From contig NZ_BBUL01000088.1 of the NCBI RefSeq assembly GCF_000953825.1, positions 62,001 through 126,000 on the forward strand: 64,000 bases of DNA, read 5' to 3'. Shown here in pieces: positions 43,419 through 53,204 of the stretch. The translations under genes were made by a program, and so were the position numbers. Numbering within the stretch: position 1 is the stretch's first letter; every line of letters begins with the position of its first letter. The notes below the pieces were generated by a model. The model searched no databases. It had not been told where the DNA came from and saw only the letters and a list, made by a program, of their open reading frames with translations. Source of the DNA: Cellvibrio sp. OA-2007. GTDB taxonomy: Bacteria; Pseudomonadota; Gammaproteobacteria; Pseudomonadales; Cellvibrionaceae.

Positions 43419-46400
43419 TTACTGCGGAGTATCGGGCTTTGCCACATCCGTTTTAGGCACGGCGGGCTTTACCTTTTTGGAAAATAGTTCAGCTTCCAGT
43501 TGTTTTAACTGCTGTGATACCTGCTCGATTTTTTCGTGATTGCGCAAATCTATATCCAGCTTTTTATCCATATTGCGCACCAATGGCACCAGCGAAGTTT
43601 CGAGAGTATCAGCAAGTACACGCAATACTTTATCCAACCCGGGGAGCGGTTGGTTAATTACCTCCACCTTCGGTGCAACAGGGGCAAGAGAATGCTCCAG
43701 CTTATTGGCCGATGCGGTAATTGCATCAATCAGTTCACGATTAGCCGCGCCACTATCGGCAACCGGTTTACTGCTTGCGACCAGTGTTAGTTTATTAATA
43801 CCTTCAACCATATCCGCAAGTTGTACTACGACTTTTGCACCTGTGTCAGCGGAATCGCCGCCCATGGCTTTGTTGCGCAGGAAATCTTTTTTGATTTGCT
43901 CCCAGCGTATTTTTTGTTCGTCCGTCATATTACCGCGCAGCTCCGCCAACTTGAGCAAATTGCTCTCTGCGCCGGTGGTGAGCATTTGCGCCTCACCCAG
44001 ATAATGGTCGGCGATCATTTGCATTAATTCCGCATCGTTCATTACCGACGACACTTTTTCCGCCATCTTATTCATATTGCGATAACTGCCTTGCAATTTG
44101 AACGACGGCTCCAGGCGGTATTTATCGTCCTGTGCGGCGGAGGCGATATATTGCTGATTAATTTTTAAAACCACATGCTGGATCGCAAATAGCTTTTTCA
44201 TTACCCCAACAATTTCACTAATTTCCGCACCTGAGTATTGATGACTTAAATCGGTAGTCGCCACCTCTTCACCTTTGGCCATAGCGACAAATTTGTATAC
44301 GTCCTGCATGTCGCGCAGCGCAAGCGGTGCCAACACTGCGTTAGATGTCAGCGCGTTTTCGATATAACTCAAGGCAAACTGTTCTTCCATACCACCGAGA
44401 ATATCGCCGAGATTATAAATATCGGCGCGGTTGGCAAGCATATCAGGCACCTTAAATGCTTCACCTGATTCGGTATAAGGGTTACCCGCCATACACACGC
44501 AGAATTTTTTACCGCGCATATCGTAGGTTTTCGTTTTACCTTGCCATACACCTTCAATGCGGCGCGTGCCATCGCACAGCGAAATAAATTTTTGCAAAAA
44601 TTCGGCGTTGGTATGTTGAATATCGTCGAGATACAGCATGACGTTATTGCCCATCTCCAACGCGAGATTGAGTTTGATCATTTCCTGTTTGGCAGTAGCA
44701 TTGGGCGCTTGCTCCGGGTCAAGCGACAGCACATCGTGACCGAGTGATGGGCAATTGATTTTCATAAAAATCAAACCCAAACGATTCGCCACGTATTCCA
44801 TCAAGGTGGTTTTACCGTAACCCGGTGGCGAGATCATCATCAACATACCCATCAAATCGGTACGTTTTGTAGCGCCGAGCGAACCCATTTGTTTTGCGAG
44901 GTTATCGCCAATCAACGGCAAGTAAGATTCATTGATCAAACGGTTGCGCACAAATGAACTCAGTGGTTTTGCTTTGAATTCATTCAAGCGCAAACTGTAT
45001 CGCTCTTGCTCAACGATTTGTTGACGAACCTGCAGATAGCGCTGATATTGCGGAACCACCACATGACGATGATGCGCGAGCCGCAGCACAAATGAGTCCA
45101 ACGAAAACGCTAGGGTACGATTTTGAATTGACGGATGATCGCCCATTAACCCCTGAACCCGCAGCTCAACTTCCACTTCGGTAAAACGGCGATCCAGACG
45201 CTGATCGGTTTTCAATAGCGCTACCGCTTCGGGAATATAACGCGCGAGCAAATCCAACTGCTGATCTTTAACTAAGGCTTGCAGCCATGCGCTGGTTAAA
45301 TTCCAGCGCTCTGCAGGCCAGCCCTGCATTTTAGCGGCGACTTCTTGATAGTGACGCAGGGTTTCGTCATCGAGCGATTGTTTAAATGTCTCCACCAACT
45401 GCACAGCATATTTACTGGTAATAAATTCCAACCGCTCCCGCGCCAGCTCTTCCACTAAATATTCTGCTGCACGACGCACCTCCAAATCGCTCACGGCGAT
45501 GGGGTGGCGTTGAATAAATTCGGCAAAGGTCTCTACTACCTCTTCAACCAACATTTGCAACGCATCCATACTGGCAAATAGACGCTGCATATGTTTTGCC
45601 GATACCGCGCGGTCTTTCCAGGTTTCAAATGAAAGCGATGCACCTTGCGATTTGGATTTAATCGCAAATTCTTTCAAGTTTGCCCAAAACACTTGCGCCA
45701 ATGCACGGGAGAGCGGATCAAACTTTAATAGATCGGCGCGATCCAACGCGGGTATTAACTCTTTTAGAATTAATACCGCATCCTGATCATGAATCCCTTT
45801 TTGATAGGCTTCTTTGTAGCGCGGCGCAGCAAACTCGCGCACGATTTTGCCGAGTTTTTCATCATCCACCAAGGCTTCACGCAACACATCGGGTGATAGG
45901 CCCGCCGTGTGATGTTCGGCTGCATCTAAAATTAACGCCGCGAGATATTCGGCGCGATAGACATTGGCCGTTTCCGACTCTTGCGCCATGCTCCAATAAT
46001 CTTTTAATTGCAGCAACTCGGCATTATTGACTGCCGCGTAATAATTGGTTCCGGTGAGATGGAAATTTAATTCGCCTTCGCGGGGGATAATAGTTAAATC
46101 AAGCTCTTGTGTATTCACGCTGAATTTATGGCGCGGGCCGAGCTTGATTACATTACCGCCCTCTTCAAATATATCGGTTTTATCGCGCAGTGCCCGCAGC
46201 GCTTGGCCGCGAATTGCTTTAAAACGCGCATCTATATCATCGGCTTTGACTGCGTTATCCAGCGCTTTTAATTGCGCGAGTAAATCGCCCACTTTTAACA
46301 CCAGCGCATCGGAAGCAAAATAGGTATTTAACTCCTCTGCGCTGGTGATACTCAGCGAACGTTTTTCAATGCTGGCGAGAATACGCGCTGCAGCATCGGT

Positions 46401-48743
46401 AATGCTTTGCGCTTTTTTCTGCCGCTCATCTAACAGGCGCTGTTTATGCTCCTGAAAGCTTTCATAAATTTCTTCGCGCTTGGCCATAATATCCGCGAGA
46501 AATTGATCATACTCGCTGAACTGCCCTTCCAGCTCTTCTAGTCGCACCAGCGATTTAGACAACTGTTCATCACACTTTTCCGGTGTAGTGGAAAGCCCCA
46601 AGGCATGGGAAATACTCTGTGAAAACAATTTAAACTGCGCACCAAATTGCGCAACAGCTTCTGCCGAGCCAAAATTCTTTTGTTTGTGTTTAGCGTTAGC
46701 ACGGCTTTGGTTGAGCTTAGCGTACACTTCGGAGATGGCATCCACTATACTCGTGCGCAGTGTTGCATCATCTACTTTGAGCGTGCCCATTAATTCGGAC
46801 AGCAAGTCCAAACCTGTTGCAGTTTTCTCAATCACCTCAATGATTGGCGTGATGGCTGCATTGGTCTCCGCTTTATCAACCTGCGCATTCAAATCATCCA
46901 GCTTGGTCAGATAAGGAGTCAGTGCTTTTTCATCGGCGAGATATGTAACCGTCGCTTCACTGAGCGTGGTATTGGCATCCATGAGCTGCTGATCAAGCAC
47001 AGCGATACGAGCCTGATCGATATAACGCAACTCCTTAATAGTTGCGAGATGTCCGCGCTGTTTGCGCACACGGCTGAGCGCATCCACATACTCTTCAGCG
47101 GATTCCCAATTCTCCGGGCGCAGGGATTGTAATATTAACTCCTGCTCTTGATCGGCATCTGCCATTGCCTTGGCAGATTGCTGGCGAATCGATTCAACCT
47201 TTTCAAATTCATCGATCACCAACTCAGCGGTAGTTGATATCTCCTTTAGTACTGCAGCAATCGCTTGGGTTTCGTTTTCACTCAACCAATAATAGGTATC
47301 GAATACTTTTTTGGCCGACAGACTTAGTTCTTCGTATAAACGCACACTGACCGATTGGTTGTTGATAACACGCGTAATACTGTAAAAATCAGAAATGCCG
47401 CGCACCAATTCATTGTTGCCGATGCGGCCGTAAAAGTTTTGCCGTGCGGGCGCTTTGCTGGCAAATTCAGCGCTTACATAGGGAGTTTCCCACAACTGCA
47501 TAGGATGCACGCGAGTGGGTTCCAACTCGGCGGAAAAAATAACAATCTCGCCATTGTCGGCCAATGCATAGCCATTGCCGTAAATGGGATTTTGCAGTTT
47601 CTTTTCAATCAGATTGTATGCCAGCAGGGAAATTACACCGTCTTGTGGCTCATAAAATACATAAAGCACATCTTCGCCATTGGGCGAACGAATCATGCGC
47701 TTAAAGCGAAAGGCGCTGTTATCTTCCTCGAAAGTTTTATATTCACCAGTATTTAAATAATAGCCGCCGGGAAAAATAATACCGTGGTTTTCCGGCAACT
47801 GCACGCAAGATTGGCCAATGGTATCGATGCGCAATACACTTTGGGTCAGCGCGTTAAAAATCAGATGGCGCCACTGTTCTTCGCGGTAGGGGCGAATTCT
47901 CAGCAATACCAAATTGCCAACAGCAGCATAAAACACACTGGCATCGTCAAGGGATTGGGTTTTATCCTCCACCGCTTCGCGGTAAATACCCAAACCATCT
48001 TCAGTATTATTTTCAACCTTGATGGTTAGATCACCGCCGACAGTTTCAACAAAGACTTTATCCAGAATATTTAAATGGGGATGACGACCGTGTACCGCAT
48101 CCTCGCGGGTTGCGGCAATCCATTCAAAATCAAAAGCAGGAGGTAATTGAATATCGCGCTCACCGCGATTATCAATGTATTTAACGGTTTTACCGTCAGG
48201 AGAAATTGACCAGCGAAATACGCGTAAATCGTCGAGGCGCTCACCTATTTGAAAACCGGCAAGTAGCTTCCCGTTGTTTACAGCCAGTTCAACCAAGCGG
48301 GTGTCTTTGTAATAGCGATACAGCTCATCAAAGTCATTAACAAAACTTTGTTCCGCAAGAAAGGTACCGGCGAAAGCGACTGATTCCAGTTCAACGCCCG
48401 ACTCGGTTGTTTTTTTGGCAAACAGCGAAAATACGTCTTCAATTTTGGTTTCTTTTTTCAAACCAATAAACACGTTGTAACCAAACAGCAAGTGCTCGCC
48501 AACCTGAACAATATCGCGTGGAATACAATTGTTTTCCGTGCGCACTCGTACGCGCGCGACCACATTCATTGCTGAACTACCAAACTCAGCCAGACGTGCT
48601 TCGTTTAATTCACGCACTTTGGCGTTTAGGGTTTGGCCTTGATCTAACAAGCGCTTGCGGATGATTTCGTAAGCGCCGCCTTCTGCAACGGCAGCATCAA
48701 CAATGTTTTCAGCAGCTTGCGCAACTTCATTGGCTTGCGACAT
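43419..48743 (-). CDS. Giant AAA ATPase of the DNA-repair-ATPase/DUF3686 type
   Basis: 1774 residues. The N-terminal part (about 15-450) matches the DUF3686-like beta-rich region (INNQSVSVRL, PYVSAEFASKAPARQNFYGRIG). A long coiled-coil middle (about 480-850) and helical segments follow, then an AAA domain with Walker A ISPPGYGKTTL (about 1305) and Walker B MLYLDDIQH (about 1370), and a C-terminal helical tail (DADTGAKVVV..., AAVPKTDV). No membrane helix. Homologues are often labelled DNA repair ATPase without proof. The start is set at 48743 by AAGGAA 7 bp upstream. Position in a flotillin/PspA operon suggests a motor for membrane-associated assemblies; inference. Confidence 0.85.
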   Translation of the reverse strand: MSQANEVAQAAENIVDAAVAEGGAYEIIRKRLLDQGQTLNAKVRELNEARLAEFGSSAMNVVARVRVRTENNCIPRDIVQVGEHLLFGYNVFIGLKKETKIEDVFSLFAKKTTESGVELESVAFAGTFLAEQSFVNDFDELYRYYKDTRLVELAVNNGKLLAGFQIGERLDDLRVFRWSISPDGKTVKYIDNRGERDIQLPPAFDFEWIAATREDAVHGRHPHLNILDKVFVETVGGDLTIKVENNTEDGLGIYREAVEDKTQSLDDASVFYAAVGNLVLLRIRPYREEQWRHLIFNALTQSVLRIDTIGQSCVQLPENHGIIFPGGYYLNTGEYKTFEEDNSAFRFKRMIRSPNGEDVLYVFYEPQDGVISLLAYNLIEKKLQNPIYGNGYALADNGEIVIFSAELEPTRVHPMQLWETPYVSAEFASKAPARQNFYGRIGNNELVRGISDFYSITRVINNQSVSVRLYEELSLSAKKVFDTYYWLSENETQAIAAVLKEISTTAELVIDEFEKVESIRQQSAKAMADADQEQELILQSLRPENWESAEEYVDALSRVRKQRGHLATIKELRYIDQARIAVLDQQLMDANTTLSEATVTYLADEKALTPYLTKLDDLNAQVDKAETNAAITPIIEVIEKTATGLDLLSELMGTLKVDDATLRTSIVDAISEVYAKLNQSRANAKHKQKNFGSAEAVAQFGAQFKLFSQSISHALGLSTTPEKCDEQLSKSLVRLEELEGQFSEYDQFLADIMAKREEIYESFQEHKQRLLDERQKKAQSITDAAARILASIEKRSLSITSAEELNTYFASDALVLKVGDLLAQLKALDNAVKADDIDARFKAIRGQALRALRDKTDIFEEGGNVIKLGPRHKFSVNTQELDLTIIPREGELNFHLTGTNYYAAVNNAELLQLKDYWSMAQESETANVYRAEYLAALILDAAEHHTAGLSPDVLREALVDDEKLGKIVREFAAPRYKEAYQKGIHDQDAVLILKELIPALDRADLLKFDPLSRALAQVFWANLKEFAIKSKSQGASLSFETWKDRAVSAKHMQRLFASMDALQMLVEEVVETFAEFIQRHPIAVSDLEVRRAAEYLVEELARERLEFITSKYAVQLVETFKQSLDDETLRHYQEVAAKMQGWPAERWNLTSAWLQALVKDQQLDLLARYIPEAVALLKTDQRLDRRFTEVEVELRVQGLMGDHPSIQNRTLAFSLDSFVLRLAHHRHVVVPQYQRYLQVRQQIVEQERYSLRLNEFKAKPLSSFVRNRLINESYLPLIGDNLAKQMGSLGATKRTDLMGMLMMISPPGYGKTTLMEYVANRLGLIFMKINCPSLGHDVLSLDPEQAPNATAKQEMIKLNLALEMGNNVMLYLDDIQHTNAEFLQKFISLCDGTRRIEGVWQGKTKTYDMRGKKFCVCMAGNPYTESGEAFKVPDMLANRADIYNLGDILGGMEEQFALSYIENALTSNAVLAPLALRDMQDVYKFVAMAKGEEVATTDLSHQYSGAEISEIVGVMKKLFAIQHVVLKINQQYIASAAQDDKYRLEPSFKLQGSYRNMNKMAEKVSSVMNDAELMQMIADHYLGEAQMLTTGAESNLLKLAELRGNMTDEQKIRWEQIKKDFLRNKAMGGDSADTGAKVVVQLADMVEGINKLTLVASSKPVADSGAANRELIDAITASANKLEHSLAPVAPKVEVINQPLPGLDKVLRVLADTLETSLVPLVRNMDKKLDIDLRNHEKIEQVSQQLKQLEAELFSKKVKPAVPKTDVAKPDTPQ

Positions 48744-48776
48744 GGATTGTTCCTTTTTATAAAACGTCAACAGAAC

Positions 48777-48831
48777 CCCCTCTCACCCCTTCCCCTCCTC
48801 CCCTCTTAAAAGGGAAGGATTGGGGAGGGTG
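48777..48831. repeat. GC-rich inverted repeat (CCCTCTCACCCC type)
   Basis: A C-rich left part and an AGGGAAGGATTGGGGAGGG right part fold around CTCTTAAAAG. It lies in the 106-bp gap between the flotillin and ATPase genes and resembles common bacterial intergenic repeats. Confidence 0.65.
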
Positions 48832-48849
48832 TAGACTTTAAGGAGTTAA

Positions 48850-50841
48850 TTAACCGACTACTTCCACGTCTTCCGCCTTTTCTTTCGCAGGTGCTGTAGC
48901 CACTGGCGCCTTGTTTACAAATCGATCCAACACCGCTTGAATCACACCGCTTTTACTAGCGAGGCCATCGATGGCTTTGCCAATCGATAAGGATTTGGCG
49001 AAGTTATCGAAGAATTGCGCTTCGCCGCCGACAATATCGATATGGGCTTTTTGCAAAGCAATCGCCAAAATTTCTGCATTTTCTTTCGCGATTTCTTTGC
49101 CCGCAGCGATACCGGCCAAGGTTTCTTTTAATGCAGTCTCCAGACTCATACGGAACTCTTCATGCTCACGTGCCTTATCGCTCATGGCATTCATTGCATC
49201 GAATTTCTCTACCAAACCATCTGCTTCGGCTTTGAATTGTTCGCGTGTAACATCTGCACCCGCCAAACCAATTTCTTTTTTCGCACCGGCTTCTGATGTA
49301 CCTTTGGTGGCGATAACTTCTGCTTCTGCCGCACCCTTCGCCGTAATAACTTCTGCCTCAGCTTTACCAGCATCTGCCTGCGCTGCACCTTTCGCGCGAA
49401 TTACGCTAGCTTCCGCAAAACCTTCTTTCTCCAAGGCGCCCGCTTTTGCTTCTTGTACCTTGGCATCGGCAAGGCCGGGCGCCGCGCGCTCGGCTTGAAT
49501 ACCTTCGGCCATTTTTTTCATGGCTTCGGCTTCTTTCGACGATGCTTCCAGTTTCGCTTGCGCCAAGGTCATAATTTCTGAAGCCTTGTGTTTAGACGAT
49601 AACTCTTCCGCCTCGGCCGCTTTAACTTGTTTCACTTTAATTTCTTCAGCGGTCGCTTCAGCAGCCAATACTTGCACTTGTTTTTTGCGATCCGCATCGG
49701 AAACTTCGCGCACTTCTTTAATACGCTCCTCTTCAATGGCAACGGTTTTATCCACCACCACACGCTCGCGAATTACATTGGCGATTTCTTTTTTCTGCAC
49801 TTCAATCGCTTTTTCTGCCTCAATAGTTTGCAGCTCTACTTCACGCTTGCGCGATACAATTTCCAGCTCCCGCGCGCGCGTTACTTTTTCCTCTTCAATG
49901 GCGACTGCGCGCAGACGATTCTGCGCAGCAACATCAATTTCACGTTGTTGGTTTTCGGTTTGCACAGCGAGATCCTGTGCTACCTGAATCGCAGTCTGCT
50001 CATACTTGCGGCGCTCTTCTTCCTGCACCTTTTTGGTTTCAGCTTCTTCGCGCGCCTGAATGGTTGCAATTTCACGCTTTTGGCGCGCCTCTGCATCCGC
50101 CTGCTGGCGCTCAAGTGCCAGCATAGCTTCGGTAGTTTCTACATTCTTCTTTTTGATTGCCAATTCTTCGTCGCGCTCCAAAATATTGGTACGAACATTC
50201 TGCGCGGCGGTCAACTCGGTAATCTTTTTAATACCTTCTGCATCGAGAATATTGTTTGGATCAAGCGACGATTTGGGTGTTTGCTCGATATAGTCAATCG
50301 CCACATCTTCCAGCACATAACCGTTGAGATCATCACCAATTACCTGAATGATCTTCTCGCGGAACTCCAAACGGTTTTCAAACAACTGAATAAATTCAAT
50401 TTGTTTACCAACGGTTTTTAACGCCTCGGAAAATTTTGCCGCAAACAAAAGCTCAACCGCATCTTTATCTGACGCGCGCTCAGCACCAATTGCTTTGGCT
50501 ACACGCAACACATCTTGCGGGGTTTCATTTACTCGCAAATAAAAGGCAACGGTAATGTCCGCGCGCAGATTGTCTTTACAGATCAAACCATCGCGACCGC
50601 GACGATCTACCTCCAAGGTGATGAGGGAGATATTCATTAATTCTTTTTTGTGAATGATTGGCCAGACTAAAGCACCGGTGAAATGTACTTTTGGTGTTGA
50701 GCTCATATCGTTCACAATCAATGCCGTGCCCTGCGCGACCTTGTAGTAGAACGCATTAAATAGTCCTGCCAAGCCAAGCAGAACAAGAAAAGAGATTCCA
50801 ATAACCGCCAGAACCGGTGTCGCCATTGCAGCATCAAACAT
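48850..50841 (-). CDS. yqiK: YqiK-like flotillin
   Basis: 663 residues. A membrane anchor (about 10-32) is followed by a band-7/SPFH domain (about 35-200: YYKVAQGTALIVNDM, ITLEVDRRGRDGL) and a very long charged coiled coil (about 205-560) with alanine-rich repeats such as ASVIRAKGAAQADA and EVITAKGAAEAEV. Flotillins form membrane scaffolds. AAGGAG precedes the ATG. It lies directly after the yqiJ-like gene (38 bp), the same pairing as yqiJ-yqiK in E. coli. Confidence 0.9.
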   Translation of the reverse strand: MFDAAMATPVLAVIGISFLVLLGLAGLFNAFYYKVAQGTALIVNDMSSTPKVHFTGALVWPIIHKKELMNISLITLEVDRRGRDGLICKDNLRADITVAFYLRVNETPQDVLRVAKAIGAERASDKDAVELLFAAKFSEALKTVGKQIEFIQLFENRLEFREKIIQVIGDDLNGYVLEDVAIDYIEQTPKSSLDPNNILDAEGIKKITELTAAQNVRTNILERDEELAIKKKNVETTEAMLALERQQADAEARQKREIATIQAREEAETKKVQEEERRKYEQTAIQVAQDLAVQTENQQREIDVAAQNRLRAVAIEEEKVTRARELEIVSRKREVELQTIEAEKAIEVQKKEIANVIRERVVVDKTVAIEEERIKEVREVSDADRKKQVQVLAAEATAEEIKVKQVKAAEAEELSSKHKASEIMTLAQAKLEASSKEAEAMKKMAEGIQAERAAPGLADAKVQEAKAGALEKEGFAEASVIRAKGAAQADAGKAEAEVITAKGAAEAEVIATKGTSEAGAKKEIGLAGADVTREQFKAEADGLVEKFDAMNAMSDKAREHEEFRMSLETALKETLAGIAAGKEIAKENAEILAIALQKAHIDIVGGEAQFFDNFAKSLSIGKAIDGLASKSGVIQAVLDRFVNKAPVATAPAKEKAEDVEVVG

Positions 50842-50879
50842 GGTGTTTACTCCTTTTGCCCAATTAAATTTTTAATTCA

Positions 50880-51548
50880 TTATTCGCTGGTTTTACCCAG
50901 AAATTCATTTTCTGATATGACACGATAAACATGCTGCTCTGCCAGATACTCCAGCAAAACCACTCTATCGCCACGCATAAAATGCTGCTCGCCCAAGGCG
51001 CGCACTTTCACAATCAAACCTGCACCGCCATCGTCAAAGTTAGCTTCACCTGAACTTGCATCCACCTTGGAGGAGCGCACTATGGCAACCTGCCCAAGAA
51101 TTTTCTTTTCCACAAACTGATCCGCTTTTGCAAAGAATTTTCGCAATGGTTTTATCAGTTGCGCAGTTGCCAGAATGGCAAGATACAGTGAAACAATAAT
51201 GATCGGAATACCGGCAACATATCGCACCCAGTTATAACCCAATAAAGACCACTCGAAATAACTGAGGTAATAACTAATTAACCAACCAATCAGCGCAATA
51301 AAGGTAATGATGATAGTGACCGGCACACCATTGAGCCCCAAGCGCAACAAAATTCCCGCAAAGGTTTCTGCGAAGGTATGCTCTGCATGGGCATGCACCT
51401 GCCCATCTACATCGGGCAAATCCATATCCAACACTTCAATATCAACCAACCCGAAAGCTGCGCACAGCCAGTAGAGCACCATAACGCCTAACAACAGGGT
51501 GAAAAACACCGTCGGGAAGCTGACTATTGTTAATAGAAAATCATTCAT
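50880..51548 (-). CDS. yqiJ: YqiJ-like OB-fold membrane protein
   Basis: 222 residues. Three membrane helices (about 8-30, 75-95, 105-125) and a C-terminal OB/NfeD-like beta-barrel (about 145-215, GQVAIVRSS...GDRVVLLEYL). Such proteins pair with flotillins and are thought to dock to them at the membrane. It lies between the pspA-like and yqiK genes in a tight cluster. Confidence 0.85.
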   Translation of the reverse strand: MNDFLLTIVSFPTVFFTLLLGVMVLYWLCAAFGLVDIEVLDMDLPDVDGQVHAHAEHTFAETFAGILLRLGLNGVPVTIIITFIALIGWLISYYLSYFEWSLLGYNWVRYVAGIPIIIVSLYLAILATAQLIKPLRKFFAKADQFVEKKILGQVAIVRSSKVDASSGEANFDDGGAGLIVKVRALGEQHFMRGDRVVLLEYLAEQHVYRVISENEFLGKTSE

Positions 51549-51590
51549 CCTTTATCGCCCGAACTGAGGTTAGTAGGTAAGACCCCGAGC

Positions 51591-52286
51591 TCACTCGGGG
51601 GCCTTCTTGTTTTTAATGCGAGCCAAAATATCATCTGCCGATGAACCATTGGTGCCAATGCCAGCGGCTTCGAGTTTTGATTTTAGCGATTCATCACCCG
51701 TAGTTTGTGCCATTTCACCGGCGGCTTTGATTTGCGCATCTTTTAACGCTTGACGTTCTTTAATGCGCTCCAGGGATTCCATCGCGGTGCGCATTTTGGA
51801 ATCGGAGCCGCTGTGGCGTTCGGCTACTGCCACCTGCGCTTTAAGCACATTTTCAGTTGCTTTAACCGTATCCACTTGCTGCTTCAAGCGCTTAATATTT
51901 TTTTCGGCAACATTGATCGCGGTGCGCAACTTATCGACACTTTGCGCAAAATTTTTCGCCGACTCCTGCTCCATCGCCAAACTATTTTCAAAGCCGGCGA
52001 TATGTTCAGCTACTTCATGGGCAAGTTTTTCATCGCCTTTTTCAAGTGCTTTTACAACATAACCTTCATGCTCTTCAATCGACTTCTGCAGTTGTTTGCA
52101 TTTTTCTTCGGCCAACTTTTGGCGCGCCATGATTTCGGCAAGACTGTCTTTGGAGCGTTTTAATTCTTCGCCAGCATCGCGCACTTCTTGATCCAAAATG
52201 CGCAGCGCCTGACTATCCACCACTGCTTCACCCGCTTCATTTACACCACCGCGCAAGGCAGTAATCATTTTTGCCCAGATATTCAT
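51591..52286 (-). CDS. PspA/IM30 (YjfJ-like) membrane-remodelling protein
   Basis: 231 residues, all helical coiled coil (about 25-190). The N-terminal amphipathic segment MNIWAKMITALRGGVNEAGE is the membrane-binding helix of the PspA family. The C-terminus has an extra ISS-like helix (SSADDILARIKNKK). PspA proteins bind stressed membranes, polymerise and are ESCRT-III-like. Placed just after a YjfI-like gene, as yjfJ is in E. coli. The classic partners pspB, pspC and pspF are absent. Confidence 0.88.
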   Translation of the reverse strand: MNIWAKMITALRGGVNEAGEAVVDSQALRILDQEVRDAGEELKRSKDSLAEIMARQKLAEEKCKQLQKSIEEHEGYVVKALEKGDEKLAHEVAEHIAGFENSLAMEQESAKNFAQSVDKLRTAINVAEKNIKRLKQQVDTVKATENVLKAQVAVAERHSGSDSKMRTAMESLERIKERQALKDAQIKAAGEMAQTTGDESLKSKLEAAGIGTNGSSADDILARIKNKKAPE

Positions 52287-52331
52287 AGTGATTCACCTTT
52301 GTTGGTTGCGGAGCTGTTATTGCAGCATCCG

Positions 52332-52961
52332 TTAGCTAATTAAAAATTCACTGTAGGCTTCAGTCGCCTGAATAACATTTGATGCGAGCATCTCGATTTC
52401 CAGCATCACATCATGCAAGCTCGATGCAGAACTCAGCGCACCAAACATGTGATAACAATCATCACCATCCATTTTGTCGAGACTGATATTGGAGAGCGGG
52501 AAATACTTGTGTGTGCGCAATACCGTCTCGTTAAACAGTGCCGGATTGTTTACCTCGGTTACCGACCACAGCATGGCTTCAACCACAATTTGCTCGCCCG
52601 ACACAGTCAGAAAGAGCGGCAAATCGCCATACTCGTACATGACTATATGCAAAGCGGGTGACACACCATCAATCAGCTCCAGATCGGCGCGCTTGGAGGC
52701 AAACATATCTGCCTTGGCCAGTGCGTCGTAGAGGCTGGTGGTGGTCCAACGGTTAACTACATCTGTCATTCGACTTTCTCCTTTAGCTGGCAATAACCCA
52801 CTGGTAACAAGCTGTTTTGCAGACACGCGCAACTCCAATTCGAGAAGTGCAAGGCGCCGCGCATTCTCCGGAAGGATCCAGACCTCTTTTTTAACCAGGC
52901 CCTGCTCCCGCAAACGATTGCGATATTCACGCTGATAATGTGCTGATGATTTCTTTTCCAT
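52332..52961 (-). CDS. YjfI-like DUF2170 protein, first gene of the PspA-flotillin cluster
   Basis: 209 residues. The first 45 (SAHYQREYRNRLREQGLVKK, then EVWILPENARRLALLE) look like a ribbon-helix-helix DNA-binding arm; the rest (about 65-209) fits DUF2170 (TTSLYDALAKADMFASK, FPLSNISLDKMDGDDCYHMFGALS). An RHH plus DUF2170 arrangement would make it a likely regulator of its own operon, and twin palindromes sit 13-50 bp upstream of the start. Function of DUF2170 is unknown. The DNA-binding reading is inference. Confidence 0.78.
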   Translation of the reverse strand: MEKKSSAHYQREYRNRLREQGLVKKEVWILPENARRLALLELELRVSAKQLVTSGLLPAKGESRMTDVVNRWTTTSLYDALAKADMFASKRADLELIDGVSPALHIVMYEYGDLPLFLTVSGEQIVVEAMLWSVTEVNNPALFNETVLRTHKYFPLSNISLDKMDGDDCYHMFGALSSASSLHDVMLEIEMLASNVIQATEAYSEFLIS

Positions 52962-52973
52962 GAGCCAACATTA

Positions 52974-52993
52974 ATTTATTACATGTAATAAAT
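52974..52993. promoter_or_regulatory. Operator 1 of the PspA-flotillin cluster (20-bp palindrome)
   Basis: A perfect 20-bp palindrome centred on ACATGT (ATTTATTACA / TGTAATAAAT), 12 bp before the start of the first gene. Its centre is exactly 21 bp from operator 2. Confidence 0.75.
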
Positions 52994-52997
52994 CAAA

Positions 52998-53011
52998 TAT
53001 TACATGTAATA
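52998..53011. promoter_or_regulatory. Operator 2 of the PspA-flotillin cluster (14-bp palindrome)
   Basis: TATTACATGTAATA, perfect, with the same core as operator 1. 21-bp centre spacing equals two helical turns, so two dimers would sit side by side on one face. Confidence 0.75.
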
Positions 53012-53204
53012 AATTAATGAATAGAGAAATTTAGTTAAGCCACTGATTAATATAGATTTTTTATCATTAAAGATGAAAAAAAGGAGGCAAAAGACACAAG
53101 AAACCGGAAAATCAGATGTCGCTAATGAGGAAATAATCTAAGCAGCAAATAGAAGCAGCCTCTTCGCCGGGACTCCAGCCAGATGCAGAGGCGCCATAGC
53201 CATA

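Noticed and set aside
49627-50421. 264-codon open frame antisense to the flotillin gene
   Set aside because: It arises from the biased codons of the coiled coil on the opposite strand. The flotillin frame is clearly real and no family is recognisable in the antisense frame.
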